A stretch of DNA of 64,000 bases from Thermomicrobiaceae bacterium (GTDB lineage Bacteria > Chloroflexota > Chloroflexia > Thermomicrobiales > Thermomicrobiaceae), in assembly GCA_014874455.1 (NCBI GenBank), contig JADBJL010000065.1, forward strand, positions 1 through 64,000, read 5' to 3'. The translations under genes were made by a program, and so were the position numbers. Below, one piece after another: positions 9,718-17,185 of this stretch. Below the pieces are notes generated by a model. It searched no databases and was not told where the DNA came from. It saw only the letters and a list, made by a program, of their open reading frames with translations. The number at the start of each line of letters is the position of its first letter. Positions within the stretch are counted from its first letter, which is position 1.

Positions 9718-11637
9718 CTACTTGGCAGGCTTCAGCCGGAGGATAGTCTTGAGGAATTCCTGCTGCCACGAATGCGGGAATCCGTACGGATCCTCCTGTG
9801 TCGGCCAGCCGGTCCAGTACTCCGTGCTCATCGGATAGCGGATGATGAGCTGGGCCACGAACACGTCCGGCATCTCGCGGAACCAGATATCCATGGCCTG
9901 CACGAAGAGTTCGAGCGTCTTCGGATCCTCCGGCTTGAGCGTGTCCATCTGAGCCACGATCCGGTCATACTCCTCGTTGCGCCAGCGGGACGTAGCCCAC
10001 CAGATCGGCGCTGGCTGGCCGGTCGGCCGGTAATATTGCGAGGTGTAGATCGAGAGCATGAAGTACGGATCCATGCCCTTCACGCCTGAGGGGCCTTTGC
10101 AGCCAAAACCGAGCGCCTGCTCGCCGGTCTGCACCTTGGTGCCGAGGCCGGGCGAGGGATCGAACTGGGCCTTGAAGCCGGCATTGTTGAGCTGCTGGGT
10201 CAAGGGCGGGCCGTAGGCCTTGAGCCAGTCCGGGACATAGATCGTCATGTCCAGCACTTGGCCGTCCTTGGCCCAGAAACCGTCCTTGTTCTTCTGGTAG
10301 CCCAGCTCGGTCATGAGCTGCTCGACCTTGTCCAGGTGCGCCTTGGTATCGAGGCCGTACTTCTCGTACAGCGGCTGGAGCGCCTCCTCGAACGGCTTGA
10401 ACCAGTCATAGGGGGTGAACTGGTGCAACGCAGTCACACCCGCACCGGCTTCGGCCAGCGCCACCAGCTTTTCGCGGTCGAGCGCGTAGTTGACGGCCCA
10501 GCGCAGCTTGGGGTTGTTCCACGGTTCGACATCACAGTTGAAGTTGAGGTCGATCGGGCACCAGTCGAGGTAGCCGTAGGGCGGCTTTTGCCCGCTGAAC
10601 GTGAAGATCTTCGGGTTCTGCGCGATCGCGCTCTGGATCGTCGGCACCGAGAGGATCTTCGACATGTCGATCTCGCCGGTGATGAGCATCTGGGCGGCCT
10701 GCGACTCGTCACGGATCGGGATGTAGATCACCCGCTCCACCTGAGGCAACTGCTTGAAGCCGGTCTTGGCCGCCCACCAGTCGTCGCGGCGGTCGAAGAT
10801 CTTCTGCTCCGGCGAGGTCGAGACCAGCTTGAAGGGGCCCGTTGCGATCGGCCAGCCCTTCGCTGGATCGTAGAAGCTGAAGGTCGTGACGTCCTGCCCT
10901 TCCCAGACATGCTTGGGCAGGATCTGCTCGGCGACGCCGTGGTTACTGGTCAGCGTCGTGGCCCACCAGCGTGGGTTGGCCTTGTTGAGCACGAAGCGGA
11001 CGGTCAGCTCGTCCTCGGCAATCGCCTCTTTGAGGAAGGAAATCTCAGCCGTGTTGATCAGCTCGTCCTGATGGTCACGCAGCAAGTTGAAGGTGAAGGC
11101 GACGTCCTCGGCCGTGAACGGGGTACCGTCACTCCACTCGATGCCCTGGCGAAGTTTCATCAAGAGTTCAGTAAAGTCGGAGTTGTACTCCCAGGACTCG
11201 GCCAGCCAGTTCTCGTACTCGCCGGTCAGCACGTTGAACATGATGAGCGGCTCGTTCATCGTCTGCAGCGGCCCGGCGTGCCAGCCGAATTGCGAGCCGG
11301 TGACGTAGAGGTTGAAGTTCGCGTAGTCGGGGTTCTGACCGGCATCACCGCCCTGCATCACGATCAGCGTCCGCTCCCGAGGAACCTGGCGCACCTGACC
11401 CGGGGCCGGCGTGGCCGCCGCCGCTGGCGTCGGCGTCGCGCCTGGTGCAGGCGTCTGAGCCGCTGGCGCGGTAGGAGTCGCCTCTGGAGCCCGCCGGCAG
11501 GCTGCTAGGAGCACTGAGATAGTCGACGCGCTCAGGCCCAGCGCGCCGGCACGCTTGAGCACATCGCGACGCGTCAGTCGCCCGCTCAGCGCGTCCGCAA
11601 TCAAGCGGGCTTCCAGAGCCTCGTCTCGCCGTCGCAT
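9718..11637 (-). CDS. Extracellular solute-binding lipoprotein, family 5
   Basis: A 639-residue SBP_bac_5 protein that captures the solute for the downstream importer. The N-terminus has a twin-arginine-like motif (TRRDVLKR), a hydrophobic stretch and a lipobox LLAAC, then a Pro/Thr/Ala-rich tether. This suggests Tat export and lipid anchoring outside the membrane. The mature domain has family motifs such as GIEWSDGTPFTAEDVAFTF. The ATG at 11637 follows GTGAGGAGGGG; longer starts lack this. It is first in the operon, with a good promoter at 11757-11786. It may bind longer peptides, but the ligand is not identifiable. Confidence 0.92.
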   Translation of the reverse strand: MRRRDEALEARLIADALSGRLTRRDVLKRAGALGLSASTISVLLAACRRAPEATPTAPAAQTPAPGATPTPAAAATPAPGQVRQVPRERTLIVMQGGDAGQNPDYANFNLYVTGSQFGWHAGPLQTMNEPLIMFNVLTGEYENWLAESWEYNSDFTELLMKLRQGIEWSDGTPFTAEDVAFTFNLLRDHQDELINTAEISFLKEAIAEDELTVRFVLNKANPRWWATTLTSNHGVAEQILPKHVWEGQDVTTFSFYDPAKGWPIATGPFKLVSTSPEQKIFDRRDDWWAAKTGFKQLPQVERVIYIPIRDESQAAQMLITGEIDMSKILSVPTIQSAIAQNPKIFTFSGQKPPYGYLDWCPIDLNFNCDVEPWNNPKLRWAVNYALDREKLVALAEAGAGVTALHQFTPYDWFKPFEEALQPLYEKYGLDTKAHLDKVEQLMTELGYQKNKDGFWAKDGQVLDMTIYVPDWLKAYGPPLTQQLNNAGFKAQFDPSPGLGTKVQTGEQALGFGCKGPSGVKGMDPYFMLSIYTSQYYRPTGQPAPIWWATSRWRNEEYDRIVAQMDTLKPEDPKTLELFVQAMDIWFREMPDVFVAQLIIRYPMSTEYWTGWPTQEDPYGFPHSWQQEFLKTILRLKPAK

Positions 11638-11756
11638 CGTCCCCTCCTCACCGGGCCTGACGGCCCGCACGCGTGAGACCGTAGAACTCCTGCGTCGCAC
11701 CGGATTCAGGGCGTGCATCAACGGGCACGCCGGTTGTCCGTGCTGTCTGCGGGCCC

Positions 11757-11786
11757 ATTGTAGCAAGCCTTTCCAGCGCTGGTCAA
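11757..11786 (-). promoter_or_regulatory. Promoter of the first ABC operon
   Basis: On the minus strand TTGACC (11781-11786), an 18-bp spacer and TACAAT (11757-11762) form a strong sigma-70 promoter, giving a leader of about 115 nt before the binding protein ATG. Confidence 0.75.
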
Positions 11787-11892
11787 GCGGTCTTCTACAT
11801 CACGCAAGGGCATTTCAGTCAGTGGAACCTCCGGCGGAGGCCATCTGGCCCCACACGAGGCCGACCCAGTTCGGCCTGATACCGTGAGTGGT

Positions 11893-11921
11893 TTGACAGC
11901 CCGTCGCCGTGCGACTATACT
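11893..11921 (+). promoter_or_regulatory. Strong promoter of the Cys-leader/OsmC unit
   Basis: TTGACA (11893-11898), a 17-bp spacer and TATACT (11916-11921) match the sigma-70 consensus almost fully. Transcription would start near 11928, about 405 nt before the OsmC-like gene. This leaves a long leader that holds the cysteine-rich ORF and several hairpins. Confidence 0.85.
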
Positions 11922-11980
11922 GTGGCGTCGTGTCGATCCGAGGCCGACTCGGTGAGGAATGGCGCTGGATCGAGGCGGAC

Positions 11981-12112
11981 ATGCGAGAGATTCGGCTTAC
12001 GCGACCAGTGTGCGATCACCAGTGCGTCTGCGACTGGCCGGTTCCGCCATGCCCGCCGATGATTGGCGTGTTCTCCTTCTGGCCCCGTATCTGCGGCTGT
12101 ACCTGCCGCTGA
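11981..12112 (+). CDS. Cysteine-rich mini-ORF (candidate attenuator leader peptide)
   Basis: A 43-codon ORF with seven cysteines (positions 11, 15, 17, 24, 38, 40, 42), including CxxxCxC and a C-terminal CGCTCR just before the stop. GAGGCGG lies 4 nt before the ATG. An earlier in-frame ATG at 11909 falls inside the promoter and is rejected. The TGA stop forms the base of a hairpin (TGATCGGC/GCCGATCA, 12110-12144). Clustering of Cys codons at the end, followed by hairpins and sulfur genes, fits a cysteine-responsive attenuator. Polycysteine leader ORFs of this kind are known ahead of rhodanese operons in mycobacteria. Alternatively it is a small metal-binding peptide. No homologue is recognised. 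Confidence 0.5.
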   Translation: MREIRLTRPVCDHQCVCDWPVPPCPPMIGVFSFWPRICGCTCR

Positions 12113-12144
12113 TCGGCCGCTCGGGAGCGCGAGCTCGCCGATCA
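12110..12144 (+). promoter_or_regulatory. Hairpin overlapping the mini-ORF stop codon
   Basis: TGATCGGC pairs with GCCGATCA (8 bp). The loop holds a smaller GCTC/GAGC stem. Because the first three bases are the stop codon of the cysteine-rich ORF, a ribosome paused near the terminal Cys codons would affect its folding. Confidence 0.45.
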
Positions 12145-12206
12145 GCTCCCCGGCATCTTCCAGCCCAACCGATCGCGTGAACGGTCAGTCTGTGACGCTC
12201 GCATGA

Positions 12207-12243
12207 GCGGGCAGTGTCCTGATGCAGTCAGGACATGACCCGC
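12207..12243 (+). promoter_or_regulatory. Second leader hairpin before the OsmC-like gene
   Basis: A perfect TGTCCTGA/TCAGGACA stem with a TGCAG loop is nested in an outer GCGGG/CCCGC stem. The following CCGTTCG is not U-rich. It could be the terminator or anti-terminator arm of the proposed attenuator, or simply a structured leader. Confidence 0.45.
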
Positions 12244-12332
12244 CCGTTCGAGCTCGTCGCTGGAACGCCCGGACGGTGAGTGACACCGAGTGGGTGATGT
12301 GCCAGTAACCAGAGCCGAGGAAGAGGGAGAGT

Positions 12333-12881
12333 ATGGCCAAAAACGGCCGTGTCACCGAAGCGATGAGCATGTTGAGCTCGGCCATCCAGGCCAACCCAGC
12401 GATGGCGGAGGGCCTTGTCCGGGTGCGTACCCGCTGGGCCGGCGGAACCAGGGTCATTGGCAACGCCCGCGACTTCGCGCCGATCACGGTCGACGAGCCA
12501 CCTGGTCTCGGCGGCGACGATCAGGGGCCGACGCCCGTCGAACTCCTGCTGATCGCGCTCGGCTCCTGCCAGGAGATCGTCTACGCTGCCTATGCGGAGC
12601 AGTTCGGCATCAAGCTCGACGCGATCGAGATCGAGCTCACCGGAACGATCGACCTGCGCGGCTTTCTCGGCATCGAGCCATCGGTGCGCCCCGGCTTGAC
12701 GCGCATCGAGACGCGGGTACGGCTGGTCAGCGATGCGCCCGAGGAGCGACTACGCGAGTTGACGGATCTGGTCGAACGGTTCTGCCCGGTTCAGGACATG
12801 CTGACCAACCCGGTACCGATCACGACGTCACTCGCGATCGAGCGACCGACCGCACACAGCGTGAGTGCCAGCCGGTCGTAA
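12333..12881 (+). CDS. OsmC/Ohr-family thiol-dependent protein
   Basis: This 182-residue protein belongs to the OsmC/Ohr peroxiredoxin-like superfamily, whose two cysteines reduce organic hydroperoxides. The reactive pair is visible as C79 in ALGSCQEIVYAAYA and C151 in RFCPVQDML. The GGxxQGPTPVELLLIALGSC segment is the usual helix start. The N-terminal 25 residues are extra and helical. GAGGAAGAGGGAGAG precedes the ATG. It stands first in a block of sulfur-related genes and behind the cysteine-rich leader ORF, so a role in thiol or sulfane-sulfur chemistry is as plausible as peroxide defence. Confidence 0.88.
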   Translation: MAKNGRVTEAMSMLSSAIQANPAMAEGLVRVRTRWAGGTRVIGNARDFAPITVDEPPGLGGDDQGPTPVELLLIALGSCQEIVYAAYAEQFGIKLDAIEIELTGTIDLRGFLGIEPSVRPGLTRIETRVRLVSDAPEERLRELTDLVERFCPVQDMLTNPVPITTSLAIERPTAHSVSASRS

Positions 12882-12899
12882 GGCTATGCCGGCCTCTGC

Positions 12900-12928
12900 T
12901 TGACAGTCATCTCATCAAGGGCTAGTAT
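12900..12928 (+). promoter_or_regulatory. Promoter of the rhodanese gene
   Basis: TTGACA (12900-12905), a 17-bp spacer and TAGTAT (12923-12928) lie 50 nt ahead of the rhodanese GTG. The rhodanese-SufU part can therefore be transcribed independently of the OsmC leader. Confidence 0.75.
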
Positions 12929-12977
12929 GGCCTTACATCGACGGTCACAGAAATAGATTCACGGAGGGAGGATCACC

Positions 12978-13871
12978 GTGAGCGTGTCGATCGATCCCCG
13001 GGTTGCAGGACGCGGGTACGCGCATCCCGAGGCGCTGGTGACGACCGAGTGGGTCGCTGAACACCTGGACGATCCGTCCATCCGCATCGTCGAGTCCGAC
13101 GAGGACGTGCTGCTCTACGAACTCGGGCACATCCCCGGCGCCGTCAAGGTCGACTGGCATACCGATCTCCAGGATCAACTGGTGCGCGACTTCATCGGCC
13201 CGGAGCAGTTTGCCCAGCTCTGCTCTCGGCTCGGCATCAGCCCGCAGACGCGGGTCATCTTCTACGGCGACAAGAACAACTGGTGGGCCGCCTACGCCTA
13301 CTGGTTCTTCCGCTACATGGGCCACGGGCCGCTCGCGATCATGGACGGTGGCCGCAAGAAGTGGGAGGCAGAAGGCCGGCCGCTGACCCGGGAGGTGCCG
13401 CAGTACCCGCCGACAGAGTACCCGGTACCGACGCCGAACCCGGAGCTGCGGGCTTTCCGCGACCAGGTACTGGCGCACATCGGCTACCGAGACCGGCGGA
13501 AAGTCGGCGAGGGGAAGCCGCTCGTCGACGTGCGCAGCCCGGGTGAGTACAGTGGCGAGCTCTTGCACATGCCCGACTATCCACAGGAGGGGGCGCTGCG
13601 CGGCGGGCACATCCCCGGCGCGGTGAACATCCCCTGGGCGCAAGCGGTCACGGAGGAGGGGACGTTCAAATCGCCCGAGGAGCTGCGCCAGCTCTACCAG
13701 AGCAAGGGGATCACGCCAGACGAGGAGATCGTCGTCTACTGCCGGATCGGGGAGCGGTCGTCGCACACCTGGTTTGTCCTGCACGAGCTACTCGGCTACC
13801 CGAAGGTGCGCAATTACGACGGCTCCTGGACAGAGTGGGGCAACGTCGTCGGCGTGCCGATCGAGCGGTAG
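12978..13871 (+). CDS. Two-domain rhodanese (thiosulfate sulfurtransferase)
   Basis: A 297-residue tandem rhodanese that transfers sulfane sulfur from thiosulfate to cyanide or thiol acceptors in the cytoplasm. The C-terminal domain has the catalytic loop [12 protein letters not shown] with C255. The N-terminal domain is the structural inactive copy, with FYGDKNNWW (D98) where the cysteine would be. The loop CRIGERS is closer to the thiosulfate-type CRxGxR than to the 3-mercaptopyruvate CGxG(S/T) type. The start is GTG after GGAGGGAGG. It sits 10 bp before a SufU-like gene, suggesting sulfur delivery to or from that protein. Confidence 0.93.
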   Translation: MSVSIDPRVAGRGYAHPEALVTTEWVAEHLDDPSIRIVESDEDVLLYELGHIPGAVKVDWHTDLQDQLVRDFIGPEQFAQLCSRLGISPQTRVIFYGDKNNWWAAYAYWFFRYMGHGPLAIMDGGRKKWEAEGRPLTREVPQYPPTEYPVPTPNPELRAFRDQVLAHIGYRDRRKVGEGKPLVDVRSPGEYSGELLHMPDYPQEGALRGGHIPGAVNIPWAQAVTEEGTFKSPEELRQLYQSKGITPDEEIVVYCRIGERSSHTWFVLHELLGYPKVRNYDGSWTEWGNVVGVPIER

Positions 13872-13881
13872 GAGATGCGAA

Positions 13882-14298
13882 GTGGCGACGAGCGCGTTCG
13901 ACCGGCTGCGCGAGCACGCGCGGGAGCCGCATCACTACGGGCCCCTCGAGGACGCCGACGTCGTCCTCGAGGGAGGCAACCCCGAGTGCGGCGACGTCGT
14001 GACGGTCTACCTGAAGCTTGCGGAGGACGGCCACACCATCGCTGCAGCCCAGTTCTCCGGTGAGGGCTGTGGCGTGAGCCAGGCAGCGGCCTCGCTCCTC
14101 ATGGAGCACGTCAACCAGCACCACTGGACGGTCGACGACGTCGCCCAGGCCGACTTCCGGCTCGTCCAGGAGCTGGTCGGCCCCGAGGCCGCGCGCGCCC
14201 GCCCGCGCTGTGCGTCGTTGGCGCTGAGTGTGCTCAAGGCAGCCGTGCAGAAGCTCGCACGTACTCAGCGCCAGGCCGAGCTCGAACGCGAATCGTGA
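13882..14298 (+). CDS. SufU/IscU-like scaffold or sulfurtransferase
   Basis: A 138-residue IscU-fold protein. The metal/sulfur ligand set is complete: C36 and D38 in GNPECGDVV, C63 in GEGCGVSQAAASLL, and C110 in RPRCASLALSV. SufU proteins are zinc-dependent sulfurtransferases for SufS; IscU proteins are Fe-S scaffolds. The spacing is compatible with SufU, but no sufBCDS genes lie nearby, so a dedicated partner of the adjacent rhodanese is possible. The GTG start at 13882 follows GGAGATG; longer frames run into the rhodanese gene. Confidence 0.88.
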   Translation: MATSAFDRLREHAREPHHYGPLEDADVVLEGGNPECGDVVTVYLKLAEDGHTIAAAQFSGEGCGVSQAAASLLMEHVNQHHWTVDDVAQADFRLVQELVGPEAARARPRCASLALSVLKAAVQKLARTQRQAELERES

Positions 14299-14392
14299 AG
14301 AGTGCGGGAGCATCTGACCAGCGGATCGGGCTCCCCATCGAGCTCTGACCTGCCGGAGACGAGAGGACACCCGGCCCTCGGAGGAGGAAGCG

Positions 14393-14887
14393 ATGTCGGT
14401 GGTACCTCGATTTCTCGAGGCGAACGAGCGCTACGCCGCCACCTTCACCAAGGGCGATCTCGCCATGCCGCCGGCCAAGCGCGTGGCCATCCTGACCTGC
14501 ATGGACGCTCGGCTCGACCCGGCGAAGTTCCTCGGGCTGGACGAGGGAGACGCCCACGTGATTCGCAACGCTGGCGGGCGCGCCACAGCGGATGCGCTCC
14601 GCTCGCTGATCATCTCGCAACAATTGCTAGGCACGCGCGAGATCGTGGTCATCCACCATACCGACTGCGGCATGCTCACCTTTACCGATGACCAGCTCCG
14701 CCGGCAACTGCGGGAGCGTTTCGGCGCGCCTGCGGACGACTGGGCATTCCTACCGTTCACCGATCTCGCCCAGAGCGTGCGCGACGACATTGCGACGATC
14801 CGGCGCTCGCCCTTTATCCTGCCCGAGACCACCATCACCGGCTTCGTCTACGACGTGCGCACCGGCCGACTCTCGCAGGTGGAGTGA
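14393..14887 (+). CDS. Beta-class carbonic anhydrase
   Basis: A 164-residue zinc enzyme for CO2/bicarbonate interconversion. Ligands are C36, H89 and C92 (motifs LTCMDARLDP and IHHTDCGM), with the D38-R40 catalytic dyad. The short length and CMDAR/HTDCG forms match the compact cytosolic beta-CA subgroup seen in actinobacteria and thermophiles. GGAGGAAGC precedes the ATG. The gene lies between SufU-like and methanethiol oxidase genes. Bicarbonate supply or CS2/COS-type hydrolysis in a sulfur context is conceivable but not shown. Confidence 0.93.
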   Translation: MSVVPRFLEANERYAATFTKGDLAMPPAKRVAILTCMDARLDPAKFLGLDEGDAHVIRNAGGRATADALRSLIISQQLLGTREIVVIHHTDCGMLTFTDDQLRRQLRERFGAPADDWAFLPFTDLAQSVRDDIATIRRSPFILPETTITGFVYDVRTGRLSQVE

Positions 14888-14987
14888 GACGCTTGACGAC
14901 CGTTTCTCATGGTTCGAAACCGGCGTAAACCAGCAACCCGATGACGCCTACCCGCGCTCTGCGCGGCGATCCATGGAGGGAGGCACT

Positions 14988-16379
14988 ATGGCGACCTGGC
15001 GACCCGACCCGACCTTCTACCCGTCTCCACGCTCGGCGATGAAAGCCCCGCCGGAGGAGCTGGCGTTCGTCGTGCGCATCAACCCCAATGGAGATGGCCG
15101 ACCCGACGCGATCTGCGTGGTCGACGTCAACCCCCGGTCGAGCTCCTACGGCAAGGTCGTCGGCGAAGTCGAGATGCCGTACACCGGCGGCGAGCTGCAC
15201 CACTTCGGGTGGAATGCCTGCAGCTCGATGCTCTGCCCCAACGCGCCGCACCCGCATGTCGAGCGGCGCTACCTCGTGGTGCCCGACATCCGTAGCTCGC
15301 ACATCACGATCATCGATACCAAGCCGGATCCTACCCAGCCCAAGGTGGCGAAGGTCATCGAGCCGGAGGAGCTCTTCGAGCGCGCCTACTACGCCCGCCC
15401 GCACACGGTGCACTGCGGCCCCGACGGCATCTACATCTCCGCGCTCGGCACCCCGGAGGGCGACGGCCCCGGCGGCATCTTCATCCTCGACCACGATAGC
15501 TTCGATGTACTGGGCCGCTGGGAGATCGACCGCGGCGACCAGTACCTCCACTACGACTTCTGGTGGCATCTCGGCTACGACACCATGATTACCAGCGAGT
15601 GGGGTACGCCGAAGATGGTCGAGAACGGCGTACAGGGGGAGGCGTTGCTGGCTGGCCAGTACGGCCACCGGATCCATCTCTGGGATCTCCACCGGCGCCG
15701 CCGGCTCCAGGCACTCGACCTCGGCAGCGAGCACCAGATGGTGCTGGAGCTGCGCCCAGCCCACGACCCCACGAAGGCCTACGGCTTCGTCAACAGCGTC
15801 GTGAGCCTGAAAGATCTCTCCTCCGCCATCTGGCTGTGGCACCGGCAGAACGGATCCTGGGCCATCCAGAAGGTGATCGAGATCCCCGCCGAACCAGCAG
15901 AGGAAGAGCAGCTCCCGGACATCCTGAAGCCGTTCAAGGCGGTTCCGCCACTGGTGACTGATATCGATCTGAGCGTCGATGACCGGTTCCTCTACGTCTC
16001 TTGCTGGGGCACCGGCGAGCTGCGACAGTACGACGTCTCCGATCCGTTCAACCCCAGGCTCACCAGCTCGGTGCAGATCGGCGGGATCGTCCGGCGGGCA
16101 GGCCATCCGGCTCATCCCGCGCCGCTCAACGGCGGCCCGCAGATGGTCGAGGTCAGCCGCGACGGTCGGCGGGTCTACTTCACCAACTCGCTCTACCTGC
16201 CGTGGGACGCGCAGTTCTACCCGGACGGCATCCGGGGCTGGATGGTCAAGCTCGACGTCGACCCTGAGGGCGGGATGGCCTTCGACCCGAACTTCTTCCT
16301 CGATTTCGGCGACCAGCGGGCACACCAGGTTCGGCTGCAGGGCGGCGATGCCTCGACCGACTCGTACTGCTTCCCGTAG
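14988..16379 (+). CDS. Methanethiol oxidase / selenium-binding protein (SBP56 family)
   Basis: A 463-residue beta-propeller of the SBP56/SELENBP1 family. Bacterial members (MtoX) oxidise methanethiol to H2S, H2O2 and formaldehyde with copper. Family motifs include HHFGWNACSSM (71-81, with C78), RRYLVVPDIRSSHITIIDT and RPHTVHCGPDGIYISALG. The usual CSSC is CSSM here, keeping only the first cysteine of the selenium-binding pair, though C83 is close by. The ATG at 14988 has GGAGGGAGG upstream; no signal peptide is seen, whereas many MtoX proteins are exported. The context (rhodanese, SufU, OsmC) supports a C1-sulfur role. Confidence 0.9.
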   Translation: MATWRPDPTFYPSPRSAMKAPPEELAFVVRINPNGDGRPDAICVVDVNPRSSSYGKVVGEVEMPYTGGELHHFGWNACSSMLCPNAPHPHVERRYLVVPDIRSSHITIIDTKPDPTQPKVAKVIEPEELFERAYYARPHTVHCGPDGIYISALGTPEGDGPGGIFILDHDSFDVLGRWEIDRGDQYLHYDFWWHLGYDTMITSEWGTPKMVENGVQGEALLAGQYGHRIHLWDLHRRRRLQALDLGSEHQMVLELRPAHDPTKAYGFVNSVVSLKDLSSAIWLWHRQNGSWAIQKVIEIPAEPAEEEQLPDILKPFKAVPPLVTDIDLSVDDRFLYVSCWGTGELRQYDVSDPFNPRLTSSVQIGGIVRRAGHPAHPAPLNGGPQMVEVSRDGRRVYFTNSLYLPWDAQFYPDGIRGWMVKLDVDPEGGMAFDPNFFLDFGDQRAHQVRLQGGDASTDSYCFP

Positions 16380-16400
16380 GGCTGGTTGCTCACGGGCCGC

Positions 16401-16433
16401 GCCTACCCCTCCCGGCTACCGGGAGGGGTAGGC
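16401..16433. terminator. Strong hairpin after the SBP56 gene
   Basis: A perfect 15-bp stem (GCCTACCCCTCCCGG and its complement) around a CTA loop, 22 nt past the methanethiol oxidase stop. There is no T-run, so termination efficiency is unclear. It sits just 19 nt before the next gene start and may separate the two in expression. Confidence 0.5.
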
Positions 16434-16451
16434 GCACGCAACTGTGCGGCA

Positions 16452-17132
16452 ATGGTCGATCCTGGCGATATCTGGCCCTGGCTCTCGCTGGCCCTCCTGG
16501 GGGCGTTTCACGGGCTGAACCCCGCGATGGGCTGGCTTTTTGCCGTCGCGCTCGGCTTGCAGGAGCGCCGCTTACGCGCGGTCGTCGCGGCGCTCCTGCC
16601 GATCGCGATCGGCCATGCCGCCTCGATCGGCCTGGTCGCAGTCGCTGTCGGCATGCTGCAGCTCGTGGTTTCCCGAGCCGCGTTGCTTCTCGCGGGCGGA
16701 GTTGTGCTGCTGGCCTTCGCCGCCTACAAGGTCGCGACCCGCTTTCGTCACCGGCGGTGGGTCGGAATGCGCGTCGGGCCGCGCCAGCTCGCCCTCTGGT
16801 CGTTCCTGATGGCGACCGCCCACGGCGCAGGCCTGATGCTCGTGCCGGTGCTGGTTCACCTCTTCGGAGACGACGCCGGACTGACGATTTCGGGTACCGG
16901 GCATGCGAGCCATACGGGCGTCATCGGTGGTTCGCTCGAACTCGGGATGACCGCGGTCGCTGTCCACACGGCGGCCATGTTCCTGGTGATGGGTCTCATC
17001 GCGGTGACGGTCTACCAGGTCATCGGTGTGGAGGTGTTGCGCCGGGCCTGGATCAACCTGGATCTCATCTGGGTGAGCGCGCTCGCGCTGGCCGGCCTGG
17101 TCACGCTCGGGCTCGGCCTCTTGGCACTGTAA
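16452..17132 (+). CDS. Polytopic membrane protein with His-rich helices
   Basis: A 226-residue protein with about six transmembrane helices. Conserved-looking polar motifs sit inside the membrane: LGAFHGLNPAMGWLF (near residue 20), IGHAASIG (near 58) and MATAHGAGLMLVP (near 125). The pattern of histidines in helices resembles NicO/TauE-type small-solute or metal exporters. Family identity is not certain, and the protein should be called hypothetical. The ATG at 16452 is chosen because translation upstream runs through the hairpin. Its position after methanethiol oxidase suggests export or import of a sulfur, copper or related species. Confidence 0.7.
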   Translation: MVDPGDIWPWLSLALLGAFHGLNPAMGWLFAVALGLQERRLRAVVAALLPIAIGHAASIGLVAVAVGMLQLVVSRAALLLAGGVVLLAFAAYKVATRFRHRRWVGMRVGPRQLALWSFLMATAHGAGLMLVPVLVHLFGDDAGLTISGTGHASHTGVIGGSLELGMTAVAVHTAAMFLVMGLIAVTVYQVIGVEVLRRAWINLDLIWVSALALAGLVTLGLGLLAL

Positions 17133-17185
17133 CGATCCGCACAGCCTGACCAGCAGAAGACCTCCACCCGGTGGTGAAGGGCCAT

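Noticed and set aside
11909-11980. N-terminal extension of the cysteine-rich mini-ORF from the ATG at 11909
   Set aside because: That codon overlaps the -10 region of the strong promoter and cannot be on its transcript; the ATG at 11981 has a ribosome site.
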